From Lachnospiraceae bacterium (GTDB lineage: Bacteria; Bacillota; Clostridia; Lachnospirales; Lachnospiraceae): a DNA stretch of 64,000 nt. Both the position numbers and the translations under genes were made by a program. The stretch is from contig JAHAYJ010000060.1 of NCBI GenBank assembly GCA_018384375.1, positions 33,172-97,171 of the forward strand. Direction: 5' to 3'. Position 1 is the first letter of the stretch. Every line of letters starts with the position of its first letter. Of this stretch, positions 27,576 through 37,076 are shown piece by piece. The notes below the pieces were generated by a model. That model did not search any database and was not told the origin of the DNA. It saw nothing but the letters and a program-made list of their open reading frames with translations.

Positions 27576-28637
27576 ATGGAAAAGGAAAAATACGTAGCAT
27601 ATGTATCTACCTATACATCGGGGAATAAGAGCAGCTTTGGGATCAGGATTTATGATGTGGATGTGGAAAATGGAAGACTATTCGAAAAGGATCAGGTAGA
27701 GATTACGAATTCCTCGTATGTCACCATATCCCATAATCAGAAATACCTTTATTCCATTACCGACTTTGGAGTAGAATCCTATAAAATATTAAAGGACGGA
27801 AGTCTTGAAGTAATCAATCATGCCTCCATTAACGGAATGAGAGGCTGCTATCTTTCTACAGATTATGATGATAAATTTTTGTTCGTGGCAGGCTATCATG
27901 ATGCAAAGCTGACAGTGCTTCGTTTGCTCGAGAATGGGGCGATCGGTGAGATCACGGAGGAAATTTTCCATAAGGGGCTTGGCAGTATAGCGGAGCGGAA
28001 TTTCAGACCGCACATTAACTGCGTGAAGATGACCAGAGATAATAAATTCCTCTGCGCGGCAGATCTTGGACTGGATCATGTAGTGGTTTATGAACTGAAT
28101 CATGAGACTGGGAAACTGCGTCAGGTTGATATTATCAGAAGTGAGCAGGAGTCAGCACCCCGCCATTTGAAGTTCTCCAAGGATGGAAGATATTTGTATA
28201 TTGTACATGAATTGAAAAATTATATCGATGTGTATACCTACGAGGTGGACGAACATGGAAATCCTGTATTTGAAAAAATACAGAATATTTCTACCTTAAA
28301 TGCATATCATGCGGGAGGTTCGGCGGCAAGTGCTTTGAACTTTTCTGAGGACTTTAAATATATCTGTAGCTCCAATGCAGGAGATAACAGTGTGATTTTG
28401 TACTCTATCGATCAGAAAAACGGAATGCTGACCAAGCTATTCTGTCTGCCGATCAGCGGAGATTATCCTAAGGATGCAGCTCTGTTCCCGGATAACAGGC
28501 ATCTGGTTTCCCTAAACCACGAGTCCAATTCCATGACGTTCTTTTCTGTAGATACAAAGAAGGGAACATTGATCATGAATGGGAGAGAAATGCAGGTAGA
28601 TCGCCCTAACTGCATTATCTTCCACAAATTGTCATAA
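27576..28637 (+). CDS. Lactonase-family beta-propeller protein (6-phosphogluconolactonase-like)
   Basis: A 353-residue seven-bladed propeller of the YbhE/Pgl lactonase family, which hydrolyses 6-phosphogluconolactone in some bacteria. Blade signatures recur, such as VAYVSTYTSGNKSSFGIRIY, PRHLKFSKDGRYLYIVHE and GDYPKDAALFPDNRHLVSLN. The RPHINCV segment is the usual active-site region. No pentose-phosphate gene is adjacent, so the substrate is uncertain. It is divergent from the polyamine operon, with convergent aroC only 2 bases from its stop. GGAGG precedes the ATG. Confidence 0.8.
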   Translation: MEKEKYVAYVSTYTSGNKSSFGIRIYDVDVENGRLFEKDQVEITNSSYVTISHNQKYLYSITDFGVESYKILKDGSLEVINHASINGMRGCYLSTDYDDKFLFVAGYHDAKLTVLRLLENGAIGEITEEIFHKGLGSIAERNFRPHINCVKMTRDNKFLCAADLGLDHVVVYELNHETGKLRQVDIIRSEQESAPRHLKFSKDGRYLYIVHELKNYIDVYTYEVDEHGNPVFEKIQNISTLNAYHAGGSAASALNFSEDFKYICSSNAGDNSVILYSIDQKNGMLTKLFCLPISGDYPKDAALFPDNRHLVSLNHESNSMTFFSVDTKKGTLIMNGREMQVDRPNCIIFHKLS

Positions 28638-28639
28638 GA

Positions 28640-29740
28640 TCAGTGGGCATAGAAATCTTTTAGATAATCCACCCTTGCTGTCATGTTCAGCATACAGGCA
28701 TCCAGTATGGTAATTGCGGTCATAGCTTCCACAACGACGACTGCACGTGGAACAATGACGGGATCATGACGTCCCTTGATCTGTATTTCAATATTTTCAC
28801 CAGCTTTATTTACAGTTTCCTGCGCGGAGAAGATAGAAGGGGTAGGTTTTACATGGGCACGCAAAATGATCCGGGAACCGTCACTGATGCCCCCCAATAT
28901 ACCACCGGAGTGATTGGTTTTCTTTTCGATTCTTCCGTCTCTGCTGACAAAGGCGTCATTATTAGCGGAACCTAACGCACCGGATACCTGTATTCCGTCA
29001 CCAATCTCTACAGCCTTGACGGCGCCAATAGACATGACTGCCTTGGCAAGATTGGCATCCAGCTTTTCAAAAACAGGATCACCGATTCCGGCAGGAAGAC
29101 CATCGACCAGACATTCGATGATTCCACCGCTGGAATCTTTTTTCTCCATACAAGCTTTTAAATAGGCCATTGCTTTTTCATCCGCTGCGCGATCCGGCAT
29201 GCAGGTAGGAGTAGAAGTGATGGCTTCTTTATCAAAAAGGGAAAGATCTGCCTGAACAGGTCCGATTGCTCTGGTGTAGGCAGTAATCATGATTCCCATT
29301 TCTTTTAACAGCTTGCAGGCAATTGCACCGGCAGCAACACGGCCGATGGTTTCCCTGCCTGAAGAACGTCCCCCACCGGTATAGTCACGGAAACCATATT
29401 TTGCATCAAAGGAATAGTCGGCGTGTCCGGGCCTGTAATAGGAGGCGATCTCACTGTAATCAGAGGACTTCTGAGAGGTGTTTGGTACCATCAGGGAAAT
29501 CGGAGTGCCTGTAGTTTTTCCTTCAAAAACACCGGAAAGGATTTCCACCTGATCGGATTCTTTTCTTGGTGTGGAGATGGAAGTCTGTCCGGGTTTGCGC
29601 CTATCCAAATAAGACTGTATATCATTTTCATTTAAGGACAGCCCTGCCGGGCAGCCATCAATGACAACTCCAAGTGCTTTCCCGTGGGATTCCCCCCAGG
29701 TAGTGATTTTGAATATATTTCCGAAAGTTGAACCGGCCAT
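28640..29740 (-). CDS. aroC: Chorismate synthase
   Basis: Makes chorismate from EPSP using reduced FMN, the last common step of aromatic amino-acid synthesis. The 366 residues are full length. TTWGESHGKALGVVIDGCPA near the N-terminus, GRSSGRETIGRVAAGAIA in the middle and HSGGILGGISDG are the family signatures. The gene stands alone here, convergent with the lactonase gene and divergent from the VanY-type gene. It has its own TTGCCA-17-TATAAT promoter. Confidence 0.97.
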   Translation of the reverse strand: MAGSTFGNIFKITTWGESHGKALGVVIDGCPAGLSLNENDIQSYLDRRKPGQTSISTPRKESDQVEILSGVFEGKTTGTPISLMVPNTSQKSSDYSEIASYYRPGHADYSFDAKYGFRDYTGGGRSSGRETIGRVAAGAIACKLLKEMGIMITAYTRAIGPVQADLSLFDKEAITSTPTCMPDRAADEKAMAYLKACMEKKDSSGGIIECLVDGLPAGIGDPVFEKLDANLAKAVMSIGAVKAVEIGDGIQVSGALGSANNDAFVSRDGRIEKKTNHSGGILGGISDGSRIILRAHVKPTPSIFSAQETVNKAGENIEIQIKGRHDPVIVPRAVVVVEAMTAITILDACMLNMTARVDYLKDFYAH

Positions 29741-29797
29741 GTATGTGTAAGATCCTTTCTATAGATAAAGATAAATATTTGATATATTTTCCCATAA

Positions 29798-29826
29798 ATT
29801 ATAACCGAAACGGAAGAATGTGGCAA
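29798..29826 (-). promoter_or_regulatory. Promoter of aroC
   Basis: Minus-strand TTGCCA (29826-29821) and TATAAT (29803-29798) separated by 17 bases, about 58 bases upstream of the aroC start. Confidence 0.7.
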
Positions 29827-29864
29827 GGAAAGTAGAGAAAAACGATAATTTCCAGAATTCCCTA

Positions 29865-29893
29865 TTGTGGAAAGTTGTTGTTTCGTGTAAAAT
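29865..29893 (+). promoter_or_regulatory. Promoter of the VanY-type carboxypeptidase gene
   Basis: TTGTGG and TAAAAT separated by 17 bases, 46 bases before the ATG at 29939. It is divergent from the aroC promoter. Confidence 0.55.
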
Positions 29894-29938
29894 ATTATGT
29901 AAATTGATTTTGCATGAAGATAAGAGTGAAGGGGACAA

Positions 29939-31045
29939 ATGAAAAGAAGCTTGCACGAAAGGGCTAAAGCATTTTTTATCAATATGGGACGCAAAAGCAG
30001 GATATTGAAAGGACCTGCAATTCTGGGTCTTGCTTTCAGTATGCTTTTGCACCGGATATTTGAATATTGTCGAAAAGGAACGAAACGTTTTATCTGTGCA
30101 GCGTTCGTATTGCTTTGCTTTATGGCAGGTAACAGCTTTGCTTATCCGGTGTTCCAGGAGGAAAGTGGATTTGTATCCGGGGAGGATAAGGAAAAAATGA
30201 TTACTGCGGTGCCCGATTCGGATATTGTTCTTGCGGATGAACAACAGATTACCTATGATGATCTTGAAATCCTGGAGGATGAGGATGTACTTGAAGGATA
30301 TGATGATGCAGAACTTCATGGAATGGAAGATGCCGACAAATACCTTTTAGATGAAATCCTTGATGAAAAGGTTGAAGAGCAGCTTTCGGAAAATGCTGAG
30401 AGTGAAAGCGAAGGGACACAGTTATCTGAGGATGAAATAAAGGAAGAAAAAACAAAAACCGAATTTTCAAGGGATGACTGGAAGCTTGTACTGATTAATA
30501 AACAGCATCCTGTTCCGGAGAACTATGAATTTACCTTGGGTAAAATTAAGACAATTAAAGGTGAAATGCAATGTGACGAGAGAATTATTGAGGAACTGCT
30601 GGGAATGATGCAGGCAGCAAGAGATGAAGGGGTGAACCTTGCTATCTGTTCTCCGTACAGGGACTTGAACAGGCAGGAAATTCTCTTCAACAGAAAGATA
30701 AAAGCCTATATGGAAAAGGGAATGTCCTACATGGATGCCTATTCCCTTTCTTCTCAGGCAGTTACTGTGCCGGGGGCAAGTGAGCATCAGATCGGACTAG
30801 CCATTGATATTGTATCGGATACCTATCTTACCCTGGATGAAGGCTTTGCAGACACAGATGCCGGGAAATGGCTGGAGGAGCATTGCAGCGAGTATGGATT
30901 TATCCTGAGGTATCCAAAAGGAAAGGAATATATTACCAGTATTGAATTCGAACCGTGGCATTTTCGTTATGTTGGAAAGGAAGCCGCGGAAATCATTATG
31001 AAAGAGGGACTTTGTCTCGAAGAATTCTGGGATAAGTATCTGTAG
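29939..31045 (+). CDS. M15-family D-alanyl-D-alanine carboxypeptidase (VanY-like), membrane anchored
   Basis: A 368-residue peptidoglycan peptidase. The cytoplasmic N-terminus is basic, a helix at about 51-68 (RFICAAFVLLCFMAGNSFAY) anchors or exports it, and a long acidic stalk (about 75-180, rich in Asp and Glu) leads to the catalytic domain. Zinc ligands are visible in SEHQIGLAIDI and EPWHFRYVG, with SPYRDLNRQEILFN before them. It should trim the terminal D-Ala of stem peptides; the acidic stalk is unusually long. AAGGGGA precedes the ATG. tgt follows after 18 bases. Confidence 0.87.
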   Translation: MKRSLHERAKAFFINMGRKSRILKGPAILGLAFSMLLHRIFEYCRKGTKRFICAAFVLLCFMAGNSFAYPVFQEESGFVSGEDKEKMITAVPDSDIVLADEQQITYDDLEILEDEDVLEGYDDAELHGMEDADKYLLDEILDEKVEEQLSENAESESEGTQLSEDEIKEEKTKTEFSRDDWKLVLINKQHPVPENYEFTLGKIKTIKGEMQCDERIIEELLGMMQAARDEGVNLAICSPYRDLNRQEILFNRKIKAYMEKGMSYMDAYSLSSQAVTVPGASEHQIGLAIDIVSDTYLTLDEGFADTDAGKWLEEHCSEYGFILRYPKGKEYITSIEFEPWHFRYVGKEAAEIIMKEGLCLEEFWDKYL

Positions 31046-31063
31046 AATTCTTAAGGAGGATTT

Positions 31064-32197
31064 ATGTATCGGTTGTTACGGCAGGAAGGCAGAGCGAAGC
31101 GTGGTGAATTCACAACCGTTCATGGAGTGATACAGACGCCGGTATTTATGAATGTCGGAACGGTGGCAGCAATTAAGGGGGCTGTATCGACAGAAGATTT
31201 GGAACAGATCGGTACACAGGTGGAGCTTTCCAATACCTATCACCTTCATGTAAGACCGGGAGACAAAATTATAAAACAGCTTGGCGGACTTCATAAGTTT
31301 ATGTCCTGGAATAAGCCGATTTTGACAGACTCGGGTGGCTTTCAGGTCTTTTCCCTGGCGGGACTGCGAAAAATCAAGGAAGAAGGCGTTTATTTCAATT
31401 CCCATATTGACGGACGGAAAATTTTTATGGGCCCGGAGGAGAGCATGCAGATCCAGTCGAATCTGGCTTCCACAATAGCCATGGCATTTGATGAATGCCC
31501 CTCCAGTCGTGCCGAACGTAATTATGTACAGGCCTCTGTGGAGCGTACGACAAGGTGGCTCGAGCGATGCAAAAAAGAAATGAGCAGGCTCAATGGTCTG
31601 GAAGATACCATCAATAAGAAGCAGCTGCTCTTTGGAATTAATCAGGGGGCTGTGTTTGCGGATATCCGTATTGAACATGCAAAGAGAATTGCACAGATGG
31701 AACTGGATGGATATGCAATCGGAGGTCTGGCAGTTGGTGAAAGCCATGAGGAAATGTATTATATTCTGGAAGAGACTGTACCGCATCTTCCCGTAGATAA
31801 GCCTACTTATCTGATGGGGGTCGGAACTCCTGCCAATATTTTGGAGGGAGTAGAAAGAGGAATTGATTTCTTTGACTGTGTATATCCAAGCAGAAACGGA
31901 AGACATGGACACCTGTATACAAATCATGGGAAAATCAATCTCTTCAATGCAAAGTATGAATTGGATGAAAGACCGATAGAGGAAGGCTGTCAGTGCCCTG
32001 CATGCAGACGGTATTCCCGTGCCTATATCAGACATTTGCTAAAAGCCAAGGAAATGCTGGGAATGCGACTTTGTGTAACCCATAACTTATATTTTTATAA
32101 TAAAATGATGGAAGAAATCAGAGGCGCGCTGGACAAGGGTGAATTCGCTTCCTATAAAAAGAGTAAGCTTGACGGAATGGCAGCCGGTGAAGACTGA
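31064..32197 (+). CDS. tgt: tRNA-guanine transglycosylase
   Basis: Exchanges guanine 34 for preQ1 (queuosine precursor) in GUN-anticodon tRNAs. The 377 residues match the family. LTDSGGFQVFSLAGLRKI holds the catalytic Asp, FDCVYPSRNGRHGHLYT the second Asp and base-recognition region, and CQCPACRRYSRAYIRHL with THNLYF the zinc site. AAGGAGG lies before the ATG. yajC follows, the common tgt-yajC order, but with its own promoter. Confidence 0.97.
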   Translation: MYRLLRQEGRAKRGEFTTVHGVIQTPVFMNVGTVAAIKGAVSTEDLEQIGTQVELSNTYHLHVRPGDKIIKQLGGLHKFMSWNKPILTDSGGFQVFSLAGLRKIKEEGVYFNSHIDGRKIFMGPEESMQIQSNLASTIAMAFDECPSSRAERNYVQASVERTTRWLERCKKEMSRLNGLEDTINKKQLLFGINQGAVFADIRIEHAKRIAQMELDGYAIGGLAVGESHEEMYYILEETVPHLPVDKPTYLMGVGTPANILEGVERGIDFFDCVYPSRNGRHGHLYTNHGKINLFNAKYELDERPIEEGCQCPACRRYSRAYIRHLLKAKEMLGMRLCVTHNLYFYNKMMEEIRGALDKGEFASYKKSKLDGMAAGED

Positions 32198-32222
32198 CAG
32201 ATGACAAAAAACGGAAAAGGAC

Positions 32223-32251
32223 TTGTTTTTCGTATGTTAATTGTGTATTAT
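32223..32251 (+). promoter_or_regulatory. Promoter of yajC
   Basis: TTGTTT and TATTAT separated by 17 bases, 37 bases before the yajC ATG. It sits in the tgt-yajC gap and would allow separate expression of yajC. Confidence 0.5.
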
Positions 32252-32288
32252 ATTTACTAGACTTGAAAGAAAGCAGGAGGAAATTGAA

Positions 32289-32603
32289 ATGGGCATTTTA
32301 GCAGCAGAGACAGCCGGCAATGCAGCTGGCGGTGGTCTTATCATGATTATCTATATTGTTCTTATTTTTGGATTTTTATATTTTTTCATGATTCGTCCGC
32401 AAAAGAAGGAACAAAAGCAAAAGACAGCCATGTTATCCGCCCTTGAGGTAGGTGATTGTATCCTTACCAGCAGCGGTTTTTATGGAATCGTCATAGATAT
32501 TACGGATGATACAGTAATTGTAGAGTTTGGTAATAACAAGAATTGCCGTATTCCTATGCAGAAGGCCGCAATCGCACAGGTTGAAAAGGCAGATGCAGAA
32601 TAA
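32289..32603 (+). CDS. yajC: Preprotein translocase accessory subunit YajC
   Basis: A small membrane protein associated with SecDF and the SecYEG translocon. Start set at ATG 32289, 8 bases after AGGAGG; 104 residues. One membrane helix (LIMIIYIVLIFGFLYFFMI) is followed by the conserved RPQKKEQKQK and VGDCILTSSGFYGIV. secD and secF, which often follow, are absent; a terminator ends the unit instead. Confidence 0.95.
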   Translation: MGILAAETAGNAAGGGLIMIIYIVLIFGFLYFFMIRPQKKEQKQKTAMLSALEVGDCILTSSGFYGIVIDITDDTVIVEFGNNKNCRIPMQKAAIAQVEKADAE

Positions 32604-32624
32604 AGAAGGTTGGTTTTGGAAGTG

Positions 32625-32655
32625 AGGCGCAGCAAGTTCTGCGCCTTGTTTTATA
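32625..32655 (+). terminator. Intrinsic terminator after yajC
   Basis: An 8-bp stem (AGGCGCAG / CTGCGCCT) with a 6-base loop and a TTGTTTT tail. It lies 27 bases before leuB and could also attenuate read-through into the leuB operon. Confidence 0.8.
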
Positions 32656-32681
32656 GGGAATAAACTGGAGGATGAGGGAAA

Positions 32682-33767
32682 ATGAATCTGAATATCGTGT
32701 GTATTCCGGGGGATGGAATCGGACCGGAAATCGTAACAGAAGCAAAGAAGGTACTTGAAAAGGTTGCCCGGGTATATGGACATGAGATTTCCTATCAAGA
32801 TATTTTAATGGGCGGTGCCTCGATCGATGTACACGGTGTGCCGCTTACGGATGAAGCAATTGCTACAGCCAAGGAAGCGGATGCTGTGCTTATGGGATCC
32901 ATCGGTGGAAATACGACAACCTCGCCGTGGTACAAGCTGGCACCGAATCTTCGCCCCGAGGCAGGCCTTTTAAAACTGCGTAAGGAACTCAGACTCTTTG
33001 CTAATTTGCGCCCGGCAATTCTTTATGAAGAGCTTTCCGATGCCTGTCCTTTGAGAAAGGATATCAGTGAGGAAGGGTTTGACATGCTGATTATGAGAGA
33101 ACTTACAGGCGGACTTTACTTTGGGGAACGATATACTACGGAGGAAAACGGCGTTAGGAAGGCTGTTGATACGCTTACATATGACGAAAACGAAATTCGA
33201 AGGATTGCCATTAAGGGTTTTGATATTGCCATGAAGCGCAGAAAGAAGGTTACCAGCGTTGATAAGGCGAATGTTCTTGATTCCTCCAGATTATGGCGAA
33301 AAGTGGTTGAGGAAGTAGCGGTAGATTATCCTGAGGTTACCTTGGAGCATATGCTGGTTGACAACTGCGCAATGCAGCTCGTAAAGGATCCGGCACAATT
33401 TGATGTGATCCTGACAGAGAATATGTTTGGTGATATTCTTTCCGATGAGGCCAGTATGGTGACTGGGTCAATCGGAATGCTGGCTTCAGCGTCCTTAAAT
33501 GACAGCAAATTTGGATTATATGAGCCAAGCCACGGCTCAGCACCGGATATTGCGGGAAAAGGAATTGCCAATCCCATCGCAACCATCCTTTCTGCGGCTA
33601 TGATGCTGCGATACTCCTTTGATCTTGACAAGGAAGCGGATGCCATTGAGGCTGCTGTAAAGAGCGTGCTGAAGAAGGGCTATCGCACGGTAGATATTAT
33701 GTCAGAGGGATGTACGCAGGTTGGTTGTAAGGAAATGGGTGATCTGTTAGCTGATGAAATCAGATAA
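32682..33767 (+). CDS. leuB: 3-isopropylmalate dehydrogenase
   Basis: Oxidative decarboxylation of 3-isopropylmalate in leucine synthesis, NAD dependent. The 361 residues are full length. [17 protein letters not shown] opens the protein, [10 protein letters not shown] and [20 protein letters not shown] are family signatures, and [20 protein letters not shown] is the nucleotide site. leuA, leuC and leuD are not in the window. Its last 14 bases overlap the membrane glycosyltransferase gene. No T-box or leader peptide is evident upstream. Confidence 0.96.
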   Translation: MNLNIVCIPGDGIGPEIVTEAKKVLEKVARVYGHEISYQDILMGGASIDVHGVPLTDEAIATAKEADAVLMGSIGGNTTTSPWYKLAPNLRPEAGLLKLRKELRLFANLRPAILYEELSDACPLRKDISEEGFDMLIMRELTGGLYFGERYTTEENGVRKAVDTLTYDENEIRRIAIKGFDIAMKRRKKVTSVDKANVLDSSRLWRKVVEEVAVDYPEVTLEHMLVDNCAMQLVKDPAQFDVILTENMFGDILSDEASMVTGSIGMLASASLNDSKFGLYEPSHGSAPDIAGKGIANPIATILSAAMMLRYSFDLDKEADAIEAAVKSVLKKGYRTVDIMSEGCTQVGCKEMGDLLADEIR

Positions 33768-35379
33768 ATTCAGTACAAGTAAAATTGAAAAAGCAGCTTT
33801 TGTTGTTCTGTTTGCAGTGATGGCAGTGTATTACTGCTGGCGCATGTTTGCCCTGACTCCCTGGTATGATGAATTGTATACCTATTACTGTTTTATCAGT
33901 AAGGGGCCGGTTTATGCAGCGATTCACTGGCCACTTCCCAATAACCATGTGGGATATTCCGTCCTGTCGGGTTTCCTTGATATGTTCGGGAATTCATATA
34001 TTGGACTCAGGGGTGTTTCTTATCTTTGCGCACTTGCCAATATGGTGCTTATTTACCGGATTTCCGGAAAAATATTTAAGGGAATTCTACCGTTTTGCAC
34101 AGTTTTGCTTTATATTTCCATGAATCTGGTTAACCAGATGGCAGTCCAGGGAAGAGGATATACACTTGGGATTACCTGCTTTCTTACCGCATGGCTTTGT
34201 ATGGAAGAAATTTGCGGGAACGGGCAGGTCAGGAAAAGACTCTTTATTATTTACGCATGCTCTTTGACACTCGGACTATATGCAGTTTCCAGTCATGTAT
34301 ACTGGGTAGTACCTTTATGCCTCGCAGGAGGCTGCTACTTATTGATTCTTGCAATCCGGGAAAAAAAAGAGAATGGAAGTGTGTTCAAGAGTCAATTCGG
34401 AAAGCAACTGATTCGGCTGATTGTAGCCTCTGTTGCAGCAGCACTTGCAACAGTATTTCTTTACACGCTGATCTGGCTTGCAATCGGCTCCAATCTTCTT
34501 GTAAAAGAAGAAAACAGTATTTATTTTGGGCTCAGTCACATAGAAATGATTATGAAAGCTCCGTTTTCTGCCATTCATCGTGGTATGGAATACATGCTGG
34601 ATACTCCATATATCCAGAGTGAGGAACGGGCCGGCTTCCTCGGAAGACTGGGAGGCTTTTTCGTATCACTTTCGAACTATTTTTATGGATCACTGGGAAA
34701 GCCATTGATTTTGATCTGGCTGATTGGAATCGGTTATCTTCTGATAAATGTTTTCAGAAGGATTCGTTTGGGAAATCGTGAAAAACTGCTTTCTCAGCTG
34801 ATATTACTGTCAGAGATTGTGTTTGTTCCGATTTGCCTGCTGATTCAGTGTAAACGTCCTTATTACCGGGTGTTCACGTACGGAGGGGTATTGCTAGCCA
34901 TTCTTATCGTGATGCTTCTGAATGCACTTTTGGAATATATTCTGGAGCATGGGAAGCAGGAGGGAAACGAAAAAAAACTGTGTACAGTATTGCTTCTTCT
35001 AATTGTTCTGTGGTGTGCAAAATGCTTCTTTTCACCGGAGTATCATGCACAGTATGGGCAGATGGAATATGAAATCCAGGATGCTTTCCGGCATGGAGAG
35101 ATTACAAAGGAAGGGCACTATTGTGTCACTGACTGCAATCAGGAATATCTTTTCTATTTTCTTTACGGTATCCGCTGCGAGAACAGGCAGATTGAAGGAT
35201 CGGATATGGTGCTTCTTGACAAAAGAATGACAGATCCGGACTTTACGGAAATGGTATGGGAGTTCTATCATTATTATGATACTATTCCCTGGAAATATAT
35301 AGAAGAAAACATGCAGATTACCTATGAAAACAATAATTATATATTATATACACGAAAGGAAGAGGAGAACGAAAAATGA
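33754..35379 (+). CDS. Polytopic membrane protein, GT39/ArnT-like glycosyltransferase candidate
   Basis: A 541-residue protein with about 11 hydrophobic helices and a soluble C-terminal end of about 90 residues. Near residue 35 it has [15 protein letters not shown], which resembles the first-loop Asp-Glu motif of PMT/ArnT-type transferases that use polyprenyl-phosphate sugars. The exact family is not certain. Its start overlaps leuB by 14 bases without a strong ribosome site, and its end overlaps ilvD as ATGA, so it is translationally embedded in the branched-chain amino-acid operon, which is odd for an envelope protein. Confidence 0.65.
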   Translation: MKSDKFSTSKIEKAAFVVLFAVMAVYYCWRMFALTPWYDELYTYYCFISKGPVYAAIHWPLPNNHVGYSVLSGFLDMFGNSYIGLRGVSYLCALANMVLIYRISGKIFKGILPFCTVLLYISMNLVNQMAVQGRGYTLGITCFLTAWLCMEEICGNGQVRKRLFIIYACSLTLGLYAVSSHVYWVVPLCLAGGCYLLILAIREKKENGSVFKSQFGKQLIRLIVASVAAALATVFLYTLIWLAIGSNLLVKEENSIYFGLSHIEMIMKAPFSAIHRGMEYMLDTPYIQSEERAGFLGRLGGFFVSLSNYFYGSLGKPLILIWLIGIGYLLINVFRRIRLGNREKLLSQLILLSEIVFVPICLLIQCKRPYYRVFTYGGVLLAILIVMLLNALLEYILEHGKQEGNEKKLCTVLLLLIVLWCAKCFFSPEYHAQYGQMEYEIQDAFRHGEITKEGHYCVTDCNQEYLFYFLYGIRCENRQIEGSDMVLLDKRMTDPDFTEMVWEFYHYYDTIPWKYIEENMQITYENNNYILYTRKEEENEK

Positions 35380-37049
35380 GAAGTGATTCCGTAAAAACGG
35401 GGACTGCGCAGGCACCCCACAGAAGCCTTTTTAATGCACTGGGCTATACAGAAGAAGAAAGAAGACGGCCATTGATCGGTATTGTCAATTCGTATAATGA
35501 GATTGTACCCGGTCATATGAATCTGGATAAAATTACGGAGGCGGTAAAGCTTGGTGTAGCTATGGCAGGCGGTACGCCCGTAGTATTTCCTGCAATTGCG
35601 GTTTGTGACGGAATCGCAATGGGGCATGTGGGCATGAAATATTCTCTGGTTACCAGAGATTTGATTGCGGATTCTACGGAGTGTATGGCAATGGCACATG
35701 GCTTTGACGGTCTTGTATGTATTCCCAACTGTGATAAGAATGTCCCGGGATTGTTAATGGCTGCTGCAAGAGTAAATATTCCTACCATTTTTGTATCCGG
35801 TGGCCCTATGCTGGCAGGACATGTACATGGACAAAAGAGAAGCTTATCTTCCATGTTCGAGGCAGTAGGAAGCGTAGCGGCAGGTTCTATGAGTATGGAG
35901 GAACTGTGTGAGTTTGAAGAAAAGGTTTGTCCTACCTGCGGATCCTGCTCCGGTATGTATACTGCAAATTCCATGAATTGTCTGACAGAAGCATTGGGAA
36001 TGGGACTTGGAGGAAATGGAACAATTCCGGCAGTTTATTCTGAAAGAATTCGTCTCGCAAAGCATGCAGGAATGAAGATTATGGAGCTTGTGGAGAAGAA
36101 TATCAGACCAAGAGATATCATGACAGAAAAAGCCTTTTTAAATGCTCTTACGGTTGATATGGCACTTGGCTGTTCCACGAATTCCATGCTGCATCTTCCG
36201 GCTATTGCGCATGAAGCCGGTGTTGATCTGAACCTGGATATTGCAAATGAATTGTCCGCCAAGACACCGAATCTTTGTCATCTTGCACCGGCAGGCCCTA
36301 CCTATATGGAGGATCTGAATGAGGCAGGCGGTGTCTATGCGGTTATGAATGAACTGACAAAGAAAAATCTGCTGTACCTTGATCTTATTACAGTGACAGG
36401 CAAGACAGTGGGAGAAAATATCAGTGGGGCAGTCAATAAAAATCCGGATGTGATCAGACCTGTGGAGAATCCTTATTCACAGACAGGTGGTATTGCAGTC
36501 CTTAAGGGGAATCTGGCACCGGATTCCGGTGTTGTTAAGCGCTCCGCTGTTGTGCCTGAGATGATGGTACACGAAGGTCCGGCAAGAGTTTTCGATTGTG
36601 AGGAGGATGCGATTGCTGCCATCAAAGGTGGAAAAATCGTGGCAGGTGATGTTGTTGTGATCCGTTATGAGGGCCCTAAAGGAGGACCCGGAATGCGGGA
36701 AATGTTGAATCCTACATCAGCGATAGCGGGAATGGGGCTTGGATCCAGCGTTGCACTGATTACAGACGGACGCTTCTCAGGCGCATCAAGAGGTGCATCG
36801 ATCGGACATGTCTCTCCGGAAGCGGCAGTAGGTGGTCCGATTGCCCTGGTGGAAGAGGGAGATATCATCAGCATTAACATTCCTGACAACACGTTGAATG
36901 TAAAGATATCAGACGAGGAAATGGCTAAGAGAAGAGAAAAATGGCAGCCCAGAGAGCCCAAAGTCACAACCGGCTATCTGGCAAGATACAGAGAGATGGT
37001 AACCAGTGGAAACAGAGGAGCTATTTTAGAGATTCCGCATAAAAATTGA
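35376..37049 (+). CDS. ilvD: Dihydroxy-acid dehydratase
   Basis: Dehydrates 2,3-dihydroxy-isovalerate and -methylvalerate in valine and isoleucine synthesis, using an iron-sulfur cluster. The 557 residues are full length. Cluster cysteines lie in [16 protein letters not shown] and [17 protein letters not shown]; the C-terminal [20 protein letters not shown] is the family signature. It starts inside the stop of the preceding gene (ATGA) with AGGAAGAGGAG upstream. Confidence 0.97.
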   Translation: MRSDSVKTGTAQAPHRSLFNALGYTEEERRRPLIGIVNSYNEIVPGHMNLDKITEAVKLGVAMAGGTPVVFPAIAVCDGIAMGHVGMKYSLVTRDLIADSTECMAMAHGFDGLVCIPNCDKNVPGLLMAAARVNIPTIFVSGGPMLAGHVHGQKRSLSSMFEAVGSVAAGSMSMEELCEFEEKVCPTCGSCSGMYTANSMNCLTEALGMGLGGNGTIPAVYSERIRLAKHAGMKIMELVEKNIRPRDIMTEKAFLNALTVDMALGCSTNSMLHLPAIAHEAGVDLNLDIANELSAKTPNLCHLAPAGPTYMEDLNEAGGVYAVMNELTKKNLLYLDLITVTGKTVGENISGAVNKNPDVIRPVENPYSQTGGIAVLKGNLAPDSGVVKRSAVVPEMMVHEGPARVFDCEEDAIAAIKGGKIVAGDVVVIRYEGPKGGPGMREMLNPTSAIAGMGLGSSVALITDGRFSGASRGASIGHVSPEAAVGGPIALVEEGDIISINIPDNTLNVKISDEEMAKRREKWQPREPKVTTGYLARYREMVTSGNRGAILEIPHKN

Positions 37050-37076
37050 TCAAAGCTTTTGCAGGAGGAAGAGAAA

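Noticed and set aside
31076-32035. 319-residue minus-strand ORF
   Set aside because: Antisense to tgt, which is intact and conserved.
32604-32681. T-box or leucine leader before leuB
   Set aside because: Only 78 bases, containing a simple terminator; no T-box core or Leu-rich leader peptide is seen.
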